Part shown: positions 33,380 through 44,300 of the stretch, one piece after another
Numbering within the stretch: position 1 is the stretch's first letter
How the letters are laid out: every line of letters begins with the position of its first letter
Source of the DNA: Parelaphostrongylus tenuis
Taxonomy: Eukaryota > Nematoda > Chromadorea > Rhabditida > Metastrongylidae
NCBI GenBank assembly: GCA_019055375.1
Contig: JAHQIW010000741.1
Coordinates: 1 to 64,000, forward strand
Direction: 5' to 3'
Length of the DNA stretch: 64,000 nt
Made by a program: the position numbers and the translations under genes
The notes under the pieces: generated by a model
The model's database searches: none
What the model saw: only the letters and a program-made list of their open reading frames with translations
Told to the model about the DNA's origin: nothing

Positions 33380-35270
33380 TGAAAATGAGGTTATGGAGAG
33401 TGTTGTATCACTTGATGAAAACGGAGATGGTTGTGATGTTGGTCATGTTCGCAGGAATGCCTTTCAGGTTTGTGCACTAATTATGTCTCATTAATCAATC
33501 AAATATCAGTTGCACCACACAGAATTATAAAACATGAGGTGTTTTAATTTCTACCTTTATCACCCTCCACTAACTGACTCGTAAGCTACCAATAAGACTT
33601 TTATTCTCACTGGAACGCGCTAATGAGCTCTACATATTCGATTCACATAGAGAGTGTAGAACTTTTCAGAAGTAGCCATTCATTTCTACCTTTAACGGCG
33701 ATGGCGTACCTACAGCTTGCCTGTTGGGGTTTCTAAATGGACTGTGGCCATCTCCGATTAAAAACAGGACAGATTAATTGCATGAAACGCAATATGAAGT
33801 TATCTTTGTAGTTTGCAAACTCTGTAAGATAGATATTTTGACTTACAATTTGATTGATGAGACATCCGACCAAAATTCTACCCCAATTCAGTCATCAAAC
33901 AAAGCGTGAAACTTTCAAAAGGATGGATCGTTGTGGGATAAAACTGTGACTTTTTCATCAGTTACCCTCCACATGCCACCAGACAGGTCACTCACATAAT
34001 GCAGCGCACACTCAAAACACAAATGTTCATACACACATACACACTTAGCACACATACATACATACATGCATACACACACAAACACACACACTCTTAGAAA
34101 GCCTGAAATAAAATATGGTTTTTCATCAGTACTTTCCACAACTCACTGAACAGAACACATCTACAACATACACACAATAAACATGCACACACAGTATTGA
34201 CACATTTACAAACAATGTGTTTAGAGTTCGACTGGCACAGGATAATCAAGGTCATTTGTCTTTTTCTCGTATTCTCTTATTAAACATATAAGTTTTTTAG
34301 ATGAAGTTTTGTTTAGGACGACAAAGCATATGTAAGTGAAGACGAACGAGCGTCAATTCATAAGGAGAACGCTGAATCGCGTCTCTTTCTCAGAAACAAC
34401 GCGTTTTTCAACGGAGCTGATTCTGTTGGAACATAAGGAAGGCGCTGGGAATCTATTTCCAATCTCTTTCAGCCTTTTGATGATCTATATAGAGAATTGT
34501 ATGTAAAAATTAGGTTAGCTAAGATATCTAGTCGCCGCACAGTTGCTGATAAAATCTGATGAGACATTTTCTCAAAACTGTGTCCGTAACCTCTTTGAGA
34601 AAATTTTTTCATTACTTTTATTTCCATTTTCTCTTGAAAATAACTGATTTTTGCACCAATCCTGCATCATTTTCACGAATAAATGATACGTCATTTGTAT
34701 TTCATGCAAATTTATTACTAGTTCCACGATACTTGGAAATTTTTCATTGTTCTTTTTGATAATCCTGCTGCAACTTCAGATTTCAGCATCCTTATAATTG
34801 AAACTATACTCTTTACCTTTCATTCCTGGATGAAGACGGCGTTTTTCATCAGCCGTCCGTCATATGAACGATTAGCGCAGTGCTTGTGACGCAGTGTTGT
34901 AATCATGTCCACAAAGGGTTGAGACGGCACCAATGAGCAAAGATGAATGCGTGTTCGCTTCTGACACCTCTTATGTTAGCAGTCATTTCCAGGCTGCAAT
35001 GATTCAGCCAATGTTCCGAGCTCATTTTCAGATCCAATTAAAAAGTTGCTTGTTATCTCGAGTCATATGATTCGTCGACATTACTTGCAGTTTGCTGTTA
35101 CACAAGGAGTGGTTGACATTACTGCTGATATTGTTGAGTTTTCACCTAGACCAACGAATTTGAGTTCCTTGAAGCCCAACAAACTTCCCCAAATGGCGTG
35201 CTATTACAGCCAAGTATCCAACTTGTTACGTCTACAACACGAAAATTACGTTTACACCAATCTACATTAA
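33380..35270 (+). CDS. Tentative unknown gene (three candidate exons)
   Basis: Candidate exons: 33380-33467 (ENEVMESVVSLDENGDG..., donor cag|gttt), 34473-34502 (PFDDLYRELY, between ctctttcag and gtaaaa), and a last exon from the acceptor catttccag, 34993-35270. The last is open for 92 codons to TAA and includes IKKLLVISSHMIRRHYLQFA and AVTQGVVDITADIVEF. The last exon is the strongest. Phases between exons 2 and 3 do not yet join, so at least one exon would be missing or the model is wrong. No family was recognised and no start codon assigned. A CA-rich microsatellite lies in the putative intron. Confidence 0.27.
34018..34092. repeat. CA/CATA microsatellite
   Basis: Imperfect cacaca and catacata tracts broken by short interruptions, with a weaker continuation at 34165-34190. 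Confidence 0.85.
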
Positions 35271-36529
35271 ACATAAGCAATGAAGTTGCAACATTTCTTG
35301 GATACTAGAGCGTCAACTTCGAGAAAAAATTGTCGTAGTAACATCTGCATGCATCCAAATGAGGTTGAAGTGTAATCATTGATTGTCTTTCGATATCATG
35401 CAAAGTGAGGTGAACAAGGGGATGTCACAAGATTCACTTTCTCATAAACTTACAGCTTCCTTAATATATTTGTTTCCGTGTGACCCGTATTTGAGAGAGT
35501 GATGTCAGCGCCACATACCCAGTAAATTGATCGGTTCGTGCCATAACAAAAATGAGTATTTATTTGGTAAATCGGAATTGAGGCGACATACAAATCCTGT
35601 CGATAGAACGTCACTAAGCTGACCTCTAATAGAGGTAATTTTAGTTAAAAGGTCTAAGAACTGCTTTGTGTTTCAACAAGAGAGCCATATTTTTACAAAA
35701 GGAAGCATATTACCAACTATTATTGAATATTTTTGCTTACTCTATCTATGTTATTGCAGTCAATCGATGATTTGGGAAAATCAGGCTTTGAAATTGCGCA
35801 TTCATTCACTTACTACTACAGATTAGCTGTTTCATGTGGAATATTCTTGAACTAAATGTAGTTGGAAATCCTTATAACCTTATTGCGCAGGAAAAAGCTC
35901 TCATCAGCGCAGTAGTGCATCATGCAGTCTGCAGTTTACTCCAAACCGAACTCCTTAACTAGCGAAGATCACATTTTAAACTGGACAATGGCAATAACGC
36001 ACCACTGCCGCAAATCACTCTGGTTCTACTAGAAAATCAGTGACAATCTAGAGAACTGTCATTCAACTCATAAGGGTTTTTGCATGCTTCTGGTGGAGTT
36101 CCTGACGAACTCTCACAGGGATGCCTGAGGATTCTAAGAAGAGTCACACATATACAATGTTTATGAAAAGATAACGTCTGTAGGTCCTCATCGACCATGT
36201 ACATGGTTAAGTTGTTTCGTAAAATCTGATTCAGAATTTCGAGCAGAGTAAATGAACAGTAATTCGTAAAATATTGAGTTGACCTATAAGTTTCTTGCAT
36301 AGCAACGCTTTTCCTTATACAACTGTTGTTCAGAGAAATCAAGTGATGAACAATATATACCACCATGATCAATCTTGTCCAATCATTTATTGTACAAGTT
36401 TTGGATGCCTTCCTCCCAGAGAGAATGAGGCGAGGATTGAAAAAGTCGGTGAGGTCATTTTCGAACTACTTGTAGTTTATAAATTTCTCTACTGCAGATA
36501 CCGCTTCTAGGAGCGAAAGAGATAATAAT
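35271..36529. other. No secure feature
   Basis: Short exon-like stretches exist (after tgttattgcag near 35760, reading SIDDLGKSGFEIAHSF; and near 35830-35960 ending SLLQTELLN then stop), but they are short and their frames do not join. The 111-codon minus-strand frame at 36037-36372 has no recognisable domain. Confidence 0.3.
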
Positions 36530-36720
36530 TCGACAAAGCAATATGAGAGTTATACGGTGGACAAAGAACCGTGGTCCAATCCAGTTACTGCAAGAATGTT
36601 ATCATGGAGAAAGATAACACTGAGTCGATTCGGACGGTTTTTTCACATTGATGCTGCCAGCTTTTGAAGTTGTTCCCCGTAGGCTTCGGTGCTGATGGCC
36701 AGCTAGTTTTCAAGCAATTT
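36530..36720 (-). mobile_element. Mariner transposase relic (catalytic-region fragment)
   Basis: On the minus strand, EAYGEQLQKLAAS is followed after a stop by KNRPNRLSVIFLHDN, matching the part of mariner transposases just before and at the second catalytic Asp (LHDN). The downstream HPPYSPDLAP region is absent. It is a fragment with a stop and no terminal repeats. Confidence 0.6.
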
Positions 36721-37079
36721 ACAAAGCAGCACGCCCTGCTATTCCCAGAAAACAGAGAGCATAATCATCCGAGCATGATTTTGGTTGAGCTGGCGGGTCT
36801 CTGCTGTAAAGCAGTCGGTAGGCCTGGCGCGTGTTGTTCTCGTAGTAACCTATTATTCATCTTCGGTCAATCGTTTCAGAAAAGTCGGCCGCAGCAGAAG
36901 ACTTTCGCAGATGGTAACGCGCGTGTGGTTGTGTTCGGGTAATACTCAAAGGCAATTTAAACACTCCACTAGACTTGCGTAGGACACGAAGACATAAAAG
37001 AAAATAGTAAAGTGGAGGTCATTATACTATCACAAAAAATTGAAAAATGTGCATGCAAAATTCTTCAAGCATCTCGAAT

Positions 37080-37480
37080 AATTTCAAAAGTCCAGAAATG
37101 AATAGCAACGAGGAGTGTCTTTTGAACACGTGTCGCTTCGTGCCATGCCTCAGGATGATTTTTTTCTAACCCAAGTTCACGACGTACTCCTCGCTCATGC
37201 GACTCTGTGCCGTGAATTTATTGGAGAACATGCAAATAAAAATCGTGTATCAAATTTCTCCCTAAAGTGGTTATGAAAGTGTTTGACCGACTAGACTGCA
37301 TGTCAAATTGCCCCTCGGAAGACGAAGCCGCCTCAGTGTCAATTACTACAGCTTTGCATATTATTTTTACTAATGTCATAGTGTGTGTTCATCAAGATAC
37401 CATTAGTTTTCGAGCATACAAGAGGGAGACTGGAAATGAGTAAAGGTACAGCTTCTCTCACACTTAGGCTGGTTCTGTTT
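37080..37480 (+). mobile_element. Penelope-like element 3' end and UTR
   Basis: Begins with a decayed C-terminus (MNSNEECLLNTCRF), the counterpart of MNRKES at 55650. It continues with a 3' flank that matches 49985-50480: tggttatgaaagt.tttgac, gaagacgaagccgcc and caattactacag blocks. Confidence 0.6.
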
Positions 37481-37620
37481 TGAAAAAATCGATTAATCAT
37501 GCGAAGAGTCTGTGATGATAAGTGGTATGCAAACGTTGAACCTCAATCGGTAGTTACAAGTGATCGATTTGTCAGCAATCAACCGTCAAAGGTTTGGCCT
37601 GGTAAGCACTGACTCAGCTG

Positions 37621-37624
37621 TGAT

Positions 37625-37655
<31 letters not shown>

Positions 37656-37668
37656 GCGTATATATAGA
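37621..37668. repeat. TA microsatellite
   Basis: About 48 bases of nearly pure (TA)n with one gcg interruption. Confidence 0.95.
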
Positions 37669-38235
37669 TGTGTATGAGTGCATGAAAAGCTGCTAATTTT
37701 TCATTTTGTTGATTTTAGCAGCACTGATACAATTTTTTTTTACTAACTCTGACGATTTTATTGAATTCTTTGCTGAGTTTTGGTCTGGATCTGCTTTACT
37801 TATTTCTATCTTCACTTGCGCTGAAGTTACGAATCGTTAAAATGATTGTATCTTGATCTCTCAGCGCCTCCCACTCCAACACTCTCCGATGGCCCGTAGT
37901 AAACACAAGACACATCCTGACTATCCTAGGGAATGCAACACGTGCTTCAACAGTATTATACGACGTTCATGAAGAAGACCGATCCTCAAATAAGCGATAA
38001 ATGCGAGGAGACGGGTCGAATGGTAGTGCTGGACACGCACTGTGAAAAAATGTGATACTGATCAAATAAAATGATAAAGTATAGTGCAGTGGTCTTATTG
38101 AACCTTATTTAAATACTTTCAAAACCCGTAAGATATGGACTGATGCCGGTGGTAAAGGTTACGGCACCGCAATGACACACTCCAACTGACGGCCGCGAAT
38201 GCGTTGAATTTTTGGCATCATATCGTCCACTCCAG
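37669..38235. other. No recognisable feature
   Basis: AT-rich sequence between the microsatellite and the SINE. Nothing was assigned. Confidence 0.35.
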
Positions 38236-38516
38236 AGCGCATGTGGCGCAGTGGTTAAAGGTGCCCTGCGTCGCGCTCATGGCTCACCAAGCCATCCATC
38301 CCTTCGGGGTCGATAAATTGGTACCAGACAGGTTTTGGACTTGTCTGTGAGGATAAGCAGCACTGACGCGGTTCAGCGGGAGGCCACCGCGAGTCATTGT
38401 AATGGCCAGATGTGCATTCAATCACCTCAAACGAAGTTAGAAATTGAAGTCGAATGCATGGCGCATCCCTCAGGGATTGATCAACGCCGAGAGCTTTATC
38501 CTTTATCCTTTTATCG
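38236..38516 (+). repeat. tRNA-derived SINE lacking its B box
   Basis: Same body and order as 30611-30905. The head runs ggcgcagtggttaaaggtgc (A box) and gccctgcgtcgcgctcatgg. The intervening cacgaggtc..ggttcgatct segment found in the other copies is deleted. The 3' end has the tail tttatcctttatcctttta. The B-box loss would be expected to abolish pol III transcription from this copy. Confidence 0.85.
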
Positions 38517-38854
38517 TTCACATCCAACTATTTGACTCTAATGACGCATAAGCATAGCGAATCTGTGAGCTAACTGTTGAATCGAGGCCTCTATTTCGCA
38601 ACACCATTTGGGGTAGTTTCTAATGTGTACGGATTGTGATCAACTTTCTCCTTTCAAAACTCTGATGCTTATTGTGACACTTTATGGATTTCTCAAGAAA
38701 GTAAATAAGAAGCACTGAACCATTAGCTTATAACTTCTGCAATAGGTACAGAATAGAGGAGGTTCAAATTTCTTTATGGAAGAAATAAGCGAAACAGTGC
38801 TATTCAGCAATCTTTTGGCCTATATGTTTTCCACGACCCGTTAACATATTTCAC

Positions 38855-39020
38855 TGTGCAGATTCCAGTGTTTCTAACATGGCAAAGCGTTTCGTTTCAT
38901 TTATTACCTCAAGGTTTGCGAACATTTCGCAAGTTGTTTCGTTCGGCTCGATAAATTCGTCCTCTCGACTGTCTTCAGTCTTGAAGATGGCCAATTAAAG
39001 GCGTTCCCAGGTGACTGCAG
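38855..39020 (+). repeat. Dispersed repeat, possible retroelement 3' end
   Basis: Shares collinear blocks with 48615-48800: actgtgc.gat.ccagt, then a ttcgttt-rich stretch, and a final tcttga.gatggcc block. The pair resembles retroelement 3' ends but the family is unassigned. Confidence 0.4.
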
Positions 39021-41264
39021 GATATTGCTGGGAGGAAGCCGAAACGGCCTCCTTTCTTTTGATGACCTGATTACTAAGCAGTAGGCCTATGATAGCCTAG
39101 GAACACCCTAGACGAACTTTTTTGGACAGTCTCTTAAGTGCTTGAATTTTTTATAATAATAATGAAATATAATTATATAGCTTAACAGTATCATCCGTTA
39201 TAGAGCGCGAATGAAATATTTACTGCAAAATGGACATTATGTTGTAGAGCCCATTTCCTTTACTTGAGCATGCACTGATCTGGGTAGTATAGTCTTCAAA
39301 TTTTGATCCATTGAGAGCATTTAATCAAGAAATTAGTTCCCCGTGACTTTATTGATTACTGGCTGCACATACTAAGCTCAATATATATATCGTTTTCCGT
39401 ACCAGGCTAAATTGGCAGCGGTCTCGATTGCGATAAGCTAAAAGTTTATTCATTGCTTGAATGAGTTCATGGAATATCTCATGGCAGTGATCGAGGTCAA
39501 AATCAGTTCAACGTTTTAGTCGGTGTTATTTGCCTAACCAGTTTTCCGCCTTCCATTGGTTTTTTATTATATTATGTCGACATCTGCAATTTTCTGCAAC
39601 ATGATGTAAAATTTTTTTGGCGTGAAAATAAATAAATGAAGAAATTGCACAAACTCATAGAAAAACTCTATTGAGGATTGAACAGGATTAGTCCATTATG
39701 TTTCAGTATTTCTTTTTCTCCTCAGAGTCTGAATTATACTGAAAAGATTGTAGGCAAATTCATTTTTCCAATCTGGCATGGACATTCCGTCGTTTCCAAG
39801 GAATAAATTTGGGCGATGGATCCTTGGCCGGGCTTCTCACTTATTGATTCGGAGATGATGTTAGGCAGAAATCAAGAGCAGAAGTGGAAGAAAATTAACC
39901 GACCGCTCACGGATGAAGTAAAAACCGAAACTCCGAATAATAATAGTTGTAGTGTATGTTAAATATGACTGTGGTATGATAATTTCTGTTATAATTTACC
40001 AGCCTCGTGTTTACTGTATAGTTCAAGAAGGTGTTAAATATGATTGCCAAGTGGTCGCGAATGAATTTAATCTGATCAACATTTTCATGCAGGTGATTTG
40101 TGACAAAACCAATGAAACTTAGATAAGTAACTAATAAGAAATGAAACAAGTATCGTTGCTACTTCGTACATGCTTTTTAACAGAGAACAAGAGAGCATAA
40201 AACTTTAGAATTTGATTCATTTATAATCTAGAAAGTTGAGTAAGTGAAACAATGAACTGAAAAAAAATTGCGACTGGGCATCAGGCAAGGTTATAAATGT
40301 GCATCTTTGAAAGATTGTTTAAGACTGGATAAACTTAACTACATGTTTCGTCCACGTCACACTGAGTCAAAGTAGTGTCATTTCTTCGTTTTAATGGTTC
40401 ATATCATCAACCTGTGATTTGAATACCGCATCAATGAATGCCCGCCTATGCTACTAAAATGAACTATGGATATGGATGTTGGACATAATATACTCATTCA
40501 ACGCCGACCTGCTTTTTCGACTCTCGATCAGTCCAACCTAGGAACTGCCTATCACAAAAAACTACTGATTTGTTCGCGTTGAATCTGCAATTATTTGGCT
40601 GCTTTCCTAGCTCATAAGGTGAGTATGGAAATTCCGTAAGCAGGTATATATTGTGCAGAGATGCACCTGAGTCATATGTTCCACACGGATGACCTTATTT
40701 AAACTTATTTACTTACTCACTTAGAAAAGAGATAGTTCCCATCACTTTTTCAAATATTCCCATAATTGGTGCTGAATTTCCAAAGTCATAGCCTACTTCC
40801 ATGGAATATCGATTTTGACTGTTCTCACATACACTGTACCGCAATTTCACCGTAACAAAATCCGCGACGGGGTATGTCAACTAGGGGGATTACAAATAAG
40901 CCTTGATGGTTGACCGACGACTTCTGATTGTTGAGTTATTTAAATGAGACTTATGTTCTATTTAAAAGCCTCGAAATTTCAAAATCAACATTCGCTCTCA
41001 TCTATTTCATGCCCAACCTCTTTTCATTGCACATCTACAACAGTGGTAGTCGACTAAAGCACTTCACAATGTTAATTAAACCTAAAGGGTTGACATAAAG
41101 CGGTCAATATAAAATTTCGCTGAGCAATCATCGTGCAGTTGCTATAGAATTATACTTGCAAAATTGAGTGATAAGAAATAGTGTTTGAAACCTCAGCAGT
41201 TCGCTAATACCATCCATCTGTCAAAGTAGAGTACATGAAAGCAACTTTGTTTACAAATAATAGT
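39021..41264. other. No recognisable feature upstream of the hydrolase gene
   Basis: AT-rich sequence without supportable exons, RNA genes or shared repeats. It probably contains the promoter region of the gene starting at 41303, but no element could be identified. Confidence 0.35.
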
Positions 41265-41274
41265 TCACTTACAG
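41265..41274 (+). promoter_or_regulatory. Candidate spliced-leader acceptor
   Basis: ttcacttacag ends at 41274, 28 bases before the ATG at 41303. Placement fits a nematode trans-splice site. It is inferred only. Confidence 0.4.
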
Positions 41275-41302
41275 CGAAGAGAAGTGTCCAAATTTCAATA
41301 CG

Positions 41303-44300
41303 ATGAAGACGATTCTTCATATGGTTGTACCTCTGCTATTCATCGCTATCAGCGGTCATTCTGAGGTGACCGAAGATCCGATCGTGTGAGTGCTGAATGG
41401 TCAAAATCTTCATTGTTGAGTCATTTAGGGACAATAGAAACTTGTTTGCAACACAAAGTATCTTTAGGGATCCTCCATTGCCATCTGATGAAATGCTCGA
41501 GGAATACGATAATTTCAACAGCACAGACCCGAATATGTGAGTGTTGAATTGTTAAAACCCTTATAGTTGAGTGATCTGACGACATAAGCAATTTGCCCCC
41601 GCCACAAAATTTTCTTTTAGAGATCCTTCATTATTATTCGATGAATTTCTCGTGAACTACGGTGATGGCAACGGAACAACCCTGCAAGGATTTTTTACAT
41701 CTCCGAAGTGAGAGCTTAAGTATTTAATTCATCGATTTTTTACTGAAAGTCGCAAGAAAAATATCCTATTTCGGTTGTCAAAATAGAATTATTTCAGTAG
41801 CTTGACCAAGTTTGCAGGGCTGCCTCTGGACTTTGGAAAGCAACACCAGCTGTGATTGTGTTCCACGGTTACGAAGGCAGGACAGATTTTGAAGACTTGG
41901 AGGCTAGAGATTTGGCATTGGTTTGTAATCACTCTCTTGATTCGTCTAGGTGAAGTAAGAGAATCACGTTAGAGAAGAGCAGTAAATCTGTCTCGTCTAG
42001 TTCAATGAAGACCACCGTTCATTGCTCAAAATTACATTTGAAAACAGGTGGGTTTAAGTATGTATACAAGCCAAACTTCATAAGTGTTCTAACTAAAGAG
42101 TCCTTTCATTCATAACCGTGCAACCATATTATTTGAGCCTCCTCCTTTCGTCCTTGCCTTCTCTCGGTAACATATTACATCGATTCTTAAGATGAATTAC
42201 TTAAGGCATGGGTTTGAAATATTGAAAAGGAGCTCCTGGCAATGCGAAGACGAGATAATCAGTGGTACTGATGATCTTCTCTGCATTTCTAGGCGCCAGC
42301 TATGTCATAAGCCCTTAGGAGAACTGTTACAACAAAAATGTGAATGTAGAGACCTGAATATATGAACTTCTTGTGTTCATATACGCCCGCAAGCATGGAA
42401 TAAGAATTATGAAATATTCACACTTCACTTCTGCTTCAGCGCACAGTTTTGAGATATGACACCCAATGAATCTCATCAAAATTACCGTTAATACGTTTTG
42501 CACCTTAAATTTATTAGCAAGTGCATAGAGGTGTTGAAAATGGGATCCGCAGTTTAATATTAGCTGCCCGCAGGTAAACTTATCAATTGCTAATCATTCA
42601 TGTAGGAAGACGTACTCGTAAATGCTCTCGTCATGTGAGATTTGAGCACTAAGTTGACCGACGATATGGCGTGGAAGTAGCTAACGAAGAACATAAACAC
42701 TCAAAGTTGAAAAGGAGGAACTTAAGAAAATTCTTACAATATCTAAGAAATTTTCGGAATTTTCACCTGTAAGTAGATGTATAAAACTGTGGTATCCTGG
42801 AAAGTATTGCCGTGAAGCGATTAGCTTCTGTTGATTACCGGCCTGGTGTAAATTGTTCAAGTATCTTTGGTAAGCCGCAAGTAATTCAGTACAAATAAAA
42901 GTAATACAATTATTAGCACATTGCATATGCAAGAATGCAAACAGGGTGTAAGGGGAAATAATTCATCGAATATTGAATGATATTAATGATCGTATGACAT
43001 AACTCTAATACGATATATATACGAGTACTGTACAGTGCTCCTATAACATTCCTTGTTCGTTATATAAGCAGCTCCACCGAATGTTTACAGTTTGGCTACG
43101 TCGCGTTTGCAGTCGATGTCTATGGTGTGGCAGGAAATGAGATCTATAACTTGAGTACAGCGAGTGACTTGCTCAGTAAACGCACCACCACTCTTCGCCG
43201 CAGGATACTGGCGGCCTGGGATCTGGTGAAAGGGTTGAGCTTCGTCGACGATCAAAAGGTTGCCGTTTTGATTTCTATGCTGGTACTAATCAAATAGGTC
43301 GGAAACTTTTGGTTCGCGAATGATATTTGTGGCTCTCCAGAAAACTTAACCTGGCATTGATTTTTCAAATCTTAGTTCCAAAAGAGATTTTCATGAGATC
43401 ACTTCTTTTCAAACTAACTTTAGTTATCAGCGAGATTTCGAAAACTGTAATAGTGGTTACATAAAGATTATCATGGCATTCTTCGTTCATGTTTTTTTTT
43501 GAATAACGGACCGTTTGAAATAGTCATAGTACAAAGTACATTTTCAGAATTAATCAGCACTCCGAAATTAGAAATTGAGATAATGCTCAAGATGATTTGC
43601 GTATGGGAAATATTTCTCTTCATAAAAGAATATATGCTGTTTTTATCGATTAGGTCATCGTCTCGTGCCATTTCTCGCCCGACACCGTGACACTAACGCA
43701 GATTCCACGAAGTAGTAGCTCATCTTCGGGCAGCTCTAAAATGCATTGTCATTATAAACTATGAGTAGGACGCGCAGGACTCAGCGGTTGCTTGATGAAG
43801 TCGAATGCATGGCACATTGCTTCGTTGATTAATACAAGAGCTTTATCCCTCCATCCCTATTATTAATTAGAGTGCTGAATTTACATGCTTTCTTGACGGC
43901 CATGTCAAATTCTGGACGATCAAAAGAGCACCACCATAACATTCATGGTGGCCAGTAAGTTTTGGAAGAATAGTATGATTTGTTTGTTTCGAGTATCTTC
44001 TTGAGACCACGCTCAAATTCCAATATTTCTCATGATTATTATTTGAGCCAACATGTCACGTGGTCTGTTAGTGGGGCTCTTGTACAGCCTGTTACGTGTG
44101 CTTCGACCTTGCAACCTCGTCAGCCGTGCAAGTCATTCGTCTTTGACCAATTTTCTTGAGGGCAACTACATCCTCCTATATACTACTGATACTATGAAGG
44201 AAGAGCTCTGTCCTGCGAGAAATATGCGTGTGTGAAACACAAATAATTCTCCTTCGTTGAAGCGTCACAACAGCACTTTTTCAAGAAACGGCCGCGTAAA

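Noticed and set aside
36037..36372. Minus-strand 111-codon open frame
   Set aside because: AT-rich composition, no recognisable domain, no partner exon and no repeat family. Long chance frames are expected in a window of this size.
36664..36942. Plus-strand 92-codon frame
   Set aside because: It overlaps the mariner relic in antisense and shows no domain.
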